Assembly: GCA_018901675.1 (NCBI GenBank)
Contig: JAHIEH010000056.1
Coordinates: 1 to 9,076 of the forward strand
Length of the DNA: 9,076 nucleotides
Direction of reading: 5' to 3'
Source of the DNA: Nanobdellota archaeon
GTDB lineage: Archaea > Nanobdellota > Nanobdellia > Pacearchaeales > GW2011-AR1
How positions within the stretch are numbered: the stretch's first letter is position 1; each line of letters opens with the position of its first letter. Made by a program: the position numbers and the translations under genes. Below, piece by piece: positions 5,611 to 9,076 of the stretch. The notes beneath the pieces are model-generated. The model worked only from the letters and a program-made list of their open reading frames with translations, had not been told where the DNA came from and searched no databases.

Positions 5611-8397
5611 GTGGTAGACAAAGAAACACAAATAGAAAAAATTAAGAGAATATCAAAGAAACAGGATTATATTAGAAATGTCTGCACCTCTGCGCATATT
5701 CACCACGGAAAATGTATAGCAGGAAATTCAAGATTACTTTTAGCAGATGGAAACATAAGAACAGCGGAAGAGATTTTTGACGAGACAGCTAAAGAAGGCA
5801 AGATTGTTGAAGAAAAAGAAGAGCATACTGTTTATTCCCCAAAAAAGCCCATAGAAATATTTTCTCTTAACAAACAAACAGGAGAAATAGAAAAAAGGGA
5901 GATAAAGCATGTCTGGAGATTAATTGGGGGGAAAACAATAAAGATAAAACTAAGGAACAGCTTTGAGATTGAAACTACTCCGGAACATAAATATGTTGTG
6001 TTTGAAAATAATAAATTTACAGAAAAATCTGCTTGTGAATTAAAAATTGATGATTGTGTAGTATGCGCAAAAAATATTGATTTTTTCTGGAAAGAAAAAA
6101 ATGTAAATCCCGAAGATTATGACTATATAAAAATTTTAGTTAATAACAATCAAGGGCAAAAATTAATCCAATTAATAAAAAATATTTATAATGAATTAGC
6201 ATTTGTAGAAATAAGCAAAATAGAAGAAAGTTTTCAAGATGTTGTTTATGATTTCACAATTCCGGAAACGCACAACTTTATTTCTGAAGGTTTAATAATC
6301 CATAATACTGCATTTACCGACAATCTTTTAGCAGCTGCCGGGCAAATGGCTGTAAAAAATGCAGGAGATTTATCCGAGGGAATGGCAACCTGGCAACATT
6401 CAGATGAGCAGGAAAGATTGATGACAGTTGATGCTGCGAATGTTTCTATGGTTCATCAATTTCAAGGAGAGGAATATCTTATCAATCTTATAGACACTCC
6501 TGGCCATGTTGATTTTTCTGGGAATGTTACAAGAGCAATGAGAGCAATAGACGGCACTATAGTTTTGGTTTGCGCTGTTGAAGGAGTCATGCCTCAGACA
6601 GAAACAGTTTTGAAACAGGCCTTAAGAGAAAGAGTAAAACCGGTTTTGTTTATTAATAAATTTGATAGGCTTATACGAGAATTAAAGCTGACGCCAGATA
6701 AAATGCAGGAGAGAATTATAAAAATAATCAATCAGTTTAATTATTTAATTGAACAAATTGCAGAGCCAGAATACAGAGAGAAATGGAAAGTAAGCATAAA
6801 TGATGGAAGTGTTGCATTCGGGAGTGCGAGAGAGAATTGGGCATTATCCCTTCCCTATATGCAGAAAAAAGGAATTACATTCAAAGACATTTTAAGAATT
6901 TACACTGAGATGACTGAAGAAGAAAGAGATGCTTGGGTGTGGAAAAACGCACCTCTTCACGAGATTATTTTAGATATGATTGTTAAACATATGCCCAATC
7001 CCTTAGATGCCCAAAAATACAGAATCCCAAAAATATGGCACGGAGATTTAGAAAGCCAGTTTGGTAAAAATCTTGTTGACTGCAATGAAAAGGGAGAAAT
7101 AGCTTTTGTTATTACAAGAATAGTAATTGACCCGAGGTCAGGAAAAGAAATTTCTGCTGGAAGATTATTCTCTGGAACATTAAAAGCAGGAATGGATGTT
7201 TATTTAAACAGCGCAAAACAGAAACAAAAAATCCAGCAAGTGTTAATTTACAATGGCATAAAACCAGAACAAGTAGAAGAAATTGGAGCAGGAAATGTTG
7301 TGGCAATCGCAGGAGTAACAGGAGAAACAAGCGAGACAGTTACCTCAAAGCCAGAACATCCTTTTGAAGATATCAGGCATATTTTCGAGCCAGTTATTAC
7401 TAAAGCTATTGAGGTTACAAAATTATCTGACCTTCCAAAACTAATTGAAATTTTGAGAAAAGTTGCTAAAGAAGATCCCAGCATTAAGGTGGAGATTAAT
7501 GAAGAAACAGGGGAAAACCTTATCTCAGGCATGGGAGAACTGCATTTGGAGATTATAGAAAATAGAATAAAGACTGAAAAAGGTCTTGAGGTAAAAACTT
7601 CATCACCGATAGTAGTTTATAGAGAGACTGTTCCAAAGGAATCTGCAGTCATGGAAGGAAGAAGTCCGAACAAACATAATGGCTTTTTTATAAAAGTGGA
7701 GCCTTTAGAAGATGAAGTTTACAAGGCAATAAAAAATGGGGATATACCCGAAGGAAGAATTAAGAAAAAAGACAAGACTCTTGATGAAACGCTAAGAAAT
7801 CTCGGAGTGGATAATGATGAAGTCAAACAATATAGGAATATCTACAAAGGAAATGTTTTTTTAGACCAGACAAGAGGAGAAGTTCATATTGGCGAGGTTA
7901 TTGATTTGGTTTTAGATGCTTTTGAGCAAATTATTAATGCAGGCCCTTTAGCAAAAGAACCATGCATGAAAATGAAAGTTTCTTTATTAGACATAAAACT
8001 GCATGAAGATGCTATTCACAGAGGCCCTGCTCAGGTGTACCCTGCTGTCAGAGATGCTCTACATTCTGCCATGAAAGAAGGCAAAGCTTGTTTGTTAGAG
8101 CCGCTTCAGATTTATTTAATTGAAGCCCCTACAGAATTTATGGGAGCAGTCACAAAGTTAGTCGCAAGCAAGAGAGGGCAGTTGCTTGATGTAGAACAAA
8201 AAGGTTCGCAGACAGAAATTAAAGCAAAACTGCCTGTTGCAGAAATGATTGGCTGGAGCTCTGACTTGAGAAGTGCAACAGAGGGAAGAGGAGTTTCAAA
8301 TTTAATGGATCAGCAGTTTGAAAAGATTCCAGGTGATCTTCAGACAGATGTTATCAGGAAGATAAGAAACAGGAAAGGGCTGGCAGAAAATCAGTAA
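5611..8397 (+). CDS. fusA: Elongation factor 2 (EF-2) precursor containing an intein
   Basis: GTPase that drives translocation of tRNA and mRNA on the ribosome. The precursor is 928 aa; removing the 198-aa intein (residues 35-232) leaves 730 aa, the usual archaeal EF-2 length. P-loop AHIHHGK (28-34) joins T233 after splicing; the usual Asp of AHIDHGKT is His31. Also seen: switch I Thr272 (MTVDAANVSM), G3 DTPGH (295-299), G4 NKFD (349-352), a G5-like GSA (VAFGSAREN), domain III GMGELHLEI, domain IV start SSPIVVYRETV, and diphthamide loop LHEDAIHRGPAQV with His803 (605 in the mature protein) as the modifiable residue. GTG 5611 is the only sensible start: GGAG lies six bases upstream and stops precede it in frame. 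It follows uS7 after a 257-bp leader. EF-1 alpha and uS10, which often follow in archaea, are absent. Stop TAA. Identification is secure. Confidence 0.97.
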   Translation: MVDKETQIEKIKRISKKQDYIRNVCTSAHIHHGKCIAGNSRLLLADGNIRTAEEIFDETAKEGKIVEEKEEHTVYSPKKPIEIFSLNKQTGEIEKREIKHVWRLIGGKTIKIKLRNSFEIETTPEHKYVVFENNKFTEKSACELKIDDCVVCAKNIDFFWKEKNVNPEDYDYIKILVNNNQGQKLIQLIKNIYNELAFVEISKIEESFQDVVYDFTIPETHNFISEGLIIHNTAFTDNLLAAAGQMAVKNAGDLSEGMATWQHSDEQERLMTVDAANVSMVHQFQGEEYLINLIDTPGHVDFSGNVTRAMRAIDGTIVLVCAVEGVMPQTETVLKQALRERVKPVLFINKFDRLIRELKLTPDKMQERIIKIINQFNYLIEQIAEPEYREKWKVSINDGSVAFGSARENWALSLPYMQKKGITFKDILRIYTEMTEEERDAWVWKNAPLHEIILDMIVKHMPNPLDAQKYRIPKIWHGDLESQFGKNLVDCNEKGEIAFVITRIVIDPRSGKEISAGRLFSGTLKAGMDVYLNSAKQKQKIQQVLIYNGIKPEQVEEIGAGNVVAIAGVTGETSETVTSKPEHPFEDIRHIFEPVITKAIEVTKLSDLPKLIEILRKVAKEDPSIKVEINEETGENLISGMGELHLEIIENRIKTEKGLEVKTSSPIVVYRETVPKESAVMEGRSPNKHNGFFIKVEPLEDEVYKAIKNGDIPEGRIKKKDKTLDETLRNLGVDNDEVKQYRNIYKGNVFLDQTRGEVHIGEVIDLVLDAFEQIINAGPLAKEPCMKMKVSLLDIKLHEDAIHRGPAQVYPAVRDALHSAMKEGKACLLEPLQIYLIEAPTEFMGAVTKLVASKRGQLLDVEQKGSQTEIKAKLPVAEMIGWSSDLRSATEGRGVSNLMDQQFEKIPGDLQTDVIRKIRNRKGLAENQ
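5713..6306 (+). other. Mini-intein (198 aa) inserted in the EF-2 P-loop
   Basis: Self-splicing protein element. It starts at Cys35 (CIAGNSRLLLADGNIRTAEEI, a block A-like N-terminus), has block B with T123-P-E-H126 (the TxxH motif), block F VVYDFTIPETHNFI (211-224) and block G EGLIIHN ending His231-Asn232, followed by Thr233 as the +1 nucleophile. All residues needed for class 1 splicing are present. Flanking extein HHGK/T rejoins into an uninterrupted GKT P-loop. About 85 residues separate blocks B and F, including the rest of the HINT fold, and no LAGLIDADG or HNH motif is visible, so no homing endonuclease remains. Base composition looks like the host gene. It is likely an old, endonuclease-lost allele that must splice to yield working EF-2. 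Confidence 0.93.
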
Positions 8398-8432
8398 GAG
8401 TATTTAATAAGGTATATTAAACACTAGTAATT

Positions 8433-8441
8433 CTTATAAAT
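8433..8441 (+). promoter_or_regulatory. candidate TATA box for the downstream small gene
   Basis: CTTATAAAT lies in the gap after EF-2 and would place a start site near 8463, just before or at the AAGGAG Shine-Dalgarno of the next ORF. Another TATA-like string (TATATTAAA, 8413-8421) is nearby. Either could serve; the call rests on motif and spacing only. Confidence 0.3.
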
Positions 8442-8444
8442 TAT

Positions 8445-8459
8445 GTTTCTTTTATTTTA
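8445..8459 (+). terminator. candidate T-tract terminator of the EF-2 transcript
   Basis: A T-rich run (TTTCTTTTATTTTA within 8446-8459) begins about 50 bases after the EF-2 stop. Archaeal RNA polymerase commonly terminates at oligo-T stretches without a hairpin, and none is obvious here. The run overlaps the putative promoter region of the next gene. Plausible but unproven. Confidence 0.35.
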
Positions 8460-8477
8460 GTAAGGAGTATGAAGAGT

Positions 8478-8849
8478 ATGCAAATCAGGCAATATTTAAA
8501 ACAAAAAAGTTTGCAGTTGTTAATCCCAATAATTATTTTGACAGGGGTATCAATAGACAATATCCATTCTTCTTACTTATATTCTAATCGTCCTCTTGAA
8601 TATGAAAAAAAATTAATTCAAAGACGGATTGAAAAATTGCAAGTTATTAATGGGCATTGGGATTTTTATTTTACAGAAAAACTTTCTTCTAATCCAATTG
8701 AAGATAATTTTAGTTTTGCAGGCAGATTAGTAAGATTGCCTTATAATAAAATATATACAGAAATGGAGAGCGGCATTTCAAATAGAAGTGATTTTAGTTA
8801 CGATTTAGAATCTATTGTGTGCAGGATGAAGATTAGTTTATTAAAATGA
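8478..8849 (+). CDS. Hypothetical small protein with hydrophobic N-terminus (signal or anchor)
   Basis: Unrecognised protein of 123 aa. A short basic start (MQIRQYLKQK) is followed by the hydrophobic stretch LQLLIPIIILTGVSI, consistent with a signal sequence or membrane anchor. The remainder is polar, with charged helices (EYEKKLIQRRIEKLQ) then NGHWDFYFTEKL and FAGRLVRLPYNKIYTEM. One Cys lies near the C-terminus. ATG 8478 is chosen because AAGGAG (8462-8467) lies ten bases upstream; ATG 8469, which adds three residues, would sit one base from it. The gene occupies the place where EF-1 alpha often follows EF-2, has its own candidate promoter and Shine-Dalgarno, and is followed by the 62-bp repeat array. 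It may be secreted or membrane-associated; no function can be assigned. Confidence 0.6.
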   Translation: MQIRQYLKQKSLQLLIPIIILTGVSIDNIHSSYLYSNRPLEYEKKLIQRRIEKLQVINGHWDFYFTEKLSSNPIEDNFSFAGRLVRLPYNKIYTEMESGISNRSDFSYDLESIVCRMKISLLK

Positions 8850-8884
8850 TGTTTGAATAATTAAAAAATACTAAGCAAAAAGTT

Positions 8885-9076
8885 TACAAAGAAAACAGGA
8901 AGTTTTCTAGCATAAATGTTTTGAAAGAATCTAAACCAAACATTCATACAAAGAAAACAGGAAGTTTTCTAGCATAAATGTTTTGAAAGAATCTAAACCA
9001 AACATTCATACAAAGAAAACAGGAAGTTTTCTAGCATAAATGTTTTGAAAGAATCTAAACCAAACATTCATACAAA
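8885..9076. repeat. 62-bp perfect tandem repeat array, about 3.1 copies, runs off window end
   Basis: Units at 8886-8947, 8948-9009 and 9010-9071 are identical, with a partial fourth at 9072-9076. Each unit contains two potential hairpins: AGAAAAC-AGGAA-GTTTTCT (7-bp stem, 5-nt loop) and AATGTTT / AAACATT (7-bp stem, 16-nt loop). The unit length is not a multiple of three and no ORF crosses it. Because every base of the unit is repeated, there are no variable spacers and this is not a CRISPR array. The array may continue beyond the window. Perfect identity at a sequence edge could also be an assembly loop, so copy number is uncertain. Confidence 0.9.
8890..8908 (+). other. hairpin AGAAAAC-AGGAA-GTTTTCT in repeat unit 1
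   Basis: First copy of the AGGAA-loop hairpin in the tandem array; it recurs every 62 bases (8952 and 9014). It is the same element as the EF-2 leader hairpin at 5560-5578 except for one swapped base pair in the stem. The asymmetric loop shows that all copies share the + strand orientation. Confidence 0.7.

Noticed and set aside
6060..6240. Homing endonuclease domain in the intein
   Set aside because: The segment between blocks B and F has no LAGLIDADG-type or HNH motif and is too short for a full DOD endonuclease.
5611..8397. EF-2 insert as an intron rather than an intein
   Set aside because: The insert is in frame throughout with intein blocks A, B, F and G and the His-Asn/Thr junction, so it is translated and removed at protein level.
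8885..9076. CRISPR array
   Set aside because: The full 62-bp unit is identical in every copy, so there are no unique spacers, and no cas gene is nearby.

Overview
This AT-rich window carries part of an archaeal transcription/translation ('str'-type) operon. In order on the + strand it holds: RNA polymerase largest subunit (rpoA, 5' end cut by the window), archaeal NusA, ribosomal protein uS12, a small unrecognised ORF, ribosomal protein uS7, elongation factor 2 (EF-2) interrupted by an intein, a small unrecognised protein with a hydrophobic N-terminus, and a 62-bp tandem repeat array running off the right end. No rRNA, tRNA, insertion sequence or CRISPR array was found. The protein families are archaeal: two-KH NusA of about 140 aa, long archaeal uS7, EF-2 with a diphthamide loop, and Rpo1 with archaeal A' and A'' signatures. 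The compact unsplit Rpo1, the eroded operon and the unusual EF-2 P-loop suggest a reduced, fast-evolving lineage such as DPANN (Woesearchaeota/Pacearchaeota-like). That placement is inference.

Layout. 1-3480: rpoA, open from the first base. 3481-3568: short gap where many archaea carry rpl30e; none is here. 3569-3985: nusA. 4073-4495: rpsL (uS12). 4498-4731: 77-aa ORF of unknown function packed between uS12 and uS7. 4733-5353: rps7. 5354-5610: 257-bp non-coding leader with a TATA-like box inside a palindrome, a six-codon upstream ORF and two hairpins. 5611-8397: EF-2 precursor, 928 aa, with a 198-aa intein (5713-6306) splitting the P-loop between Lys and Thr. 8398-8477: candidate T-tract terminator, TATA-like box and Shine-Dalgarno. 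8478-8849: unknown small protein. 8885-9076: about 3.1 perfect copies of a 62-bp unit.

The core genes act together in transcription (Rpo1, NusA) and in decoding, 30S assembly and translocation (uS12, uS7, EF-2). The two strongest unusual signals are (1) an endonuclease-free intein in the EF-2 GTP-binding loop, so that active EF-2 requires protein splicing, and (2) a small hairpin in the EF-2 leader that recurs in every copy of the terminal 62-bp repeat. The leader and repeat versions differ by one compensatory base-pair change, which suggests a structured element used at several loci. No complete new defence or metabolic system is visible.
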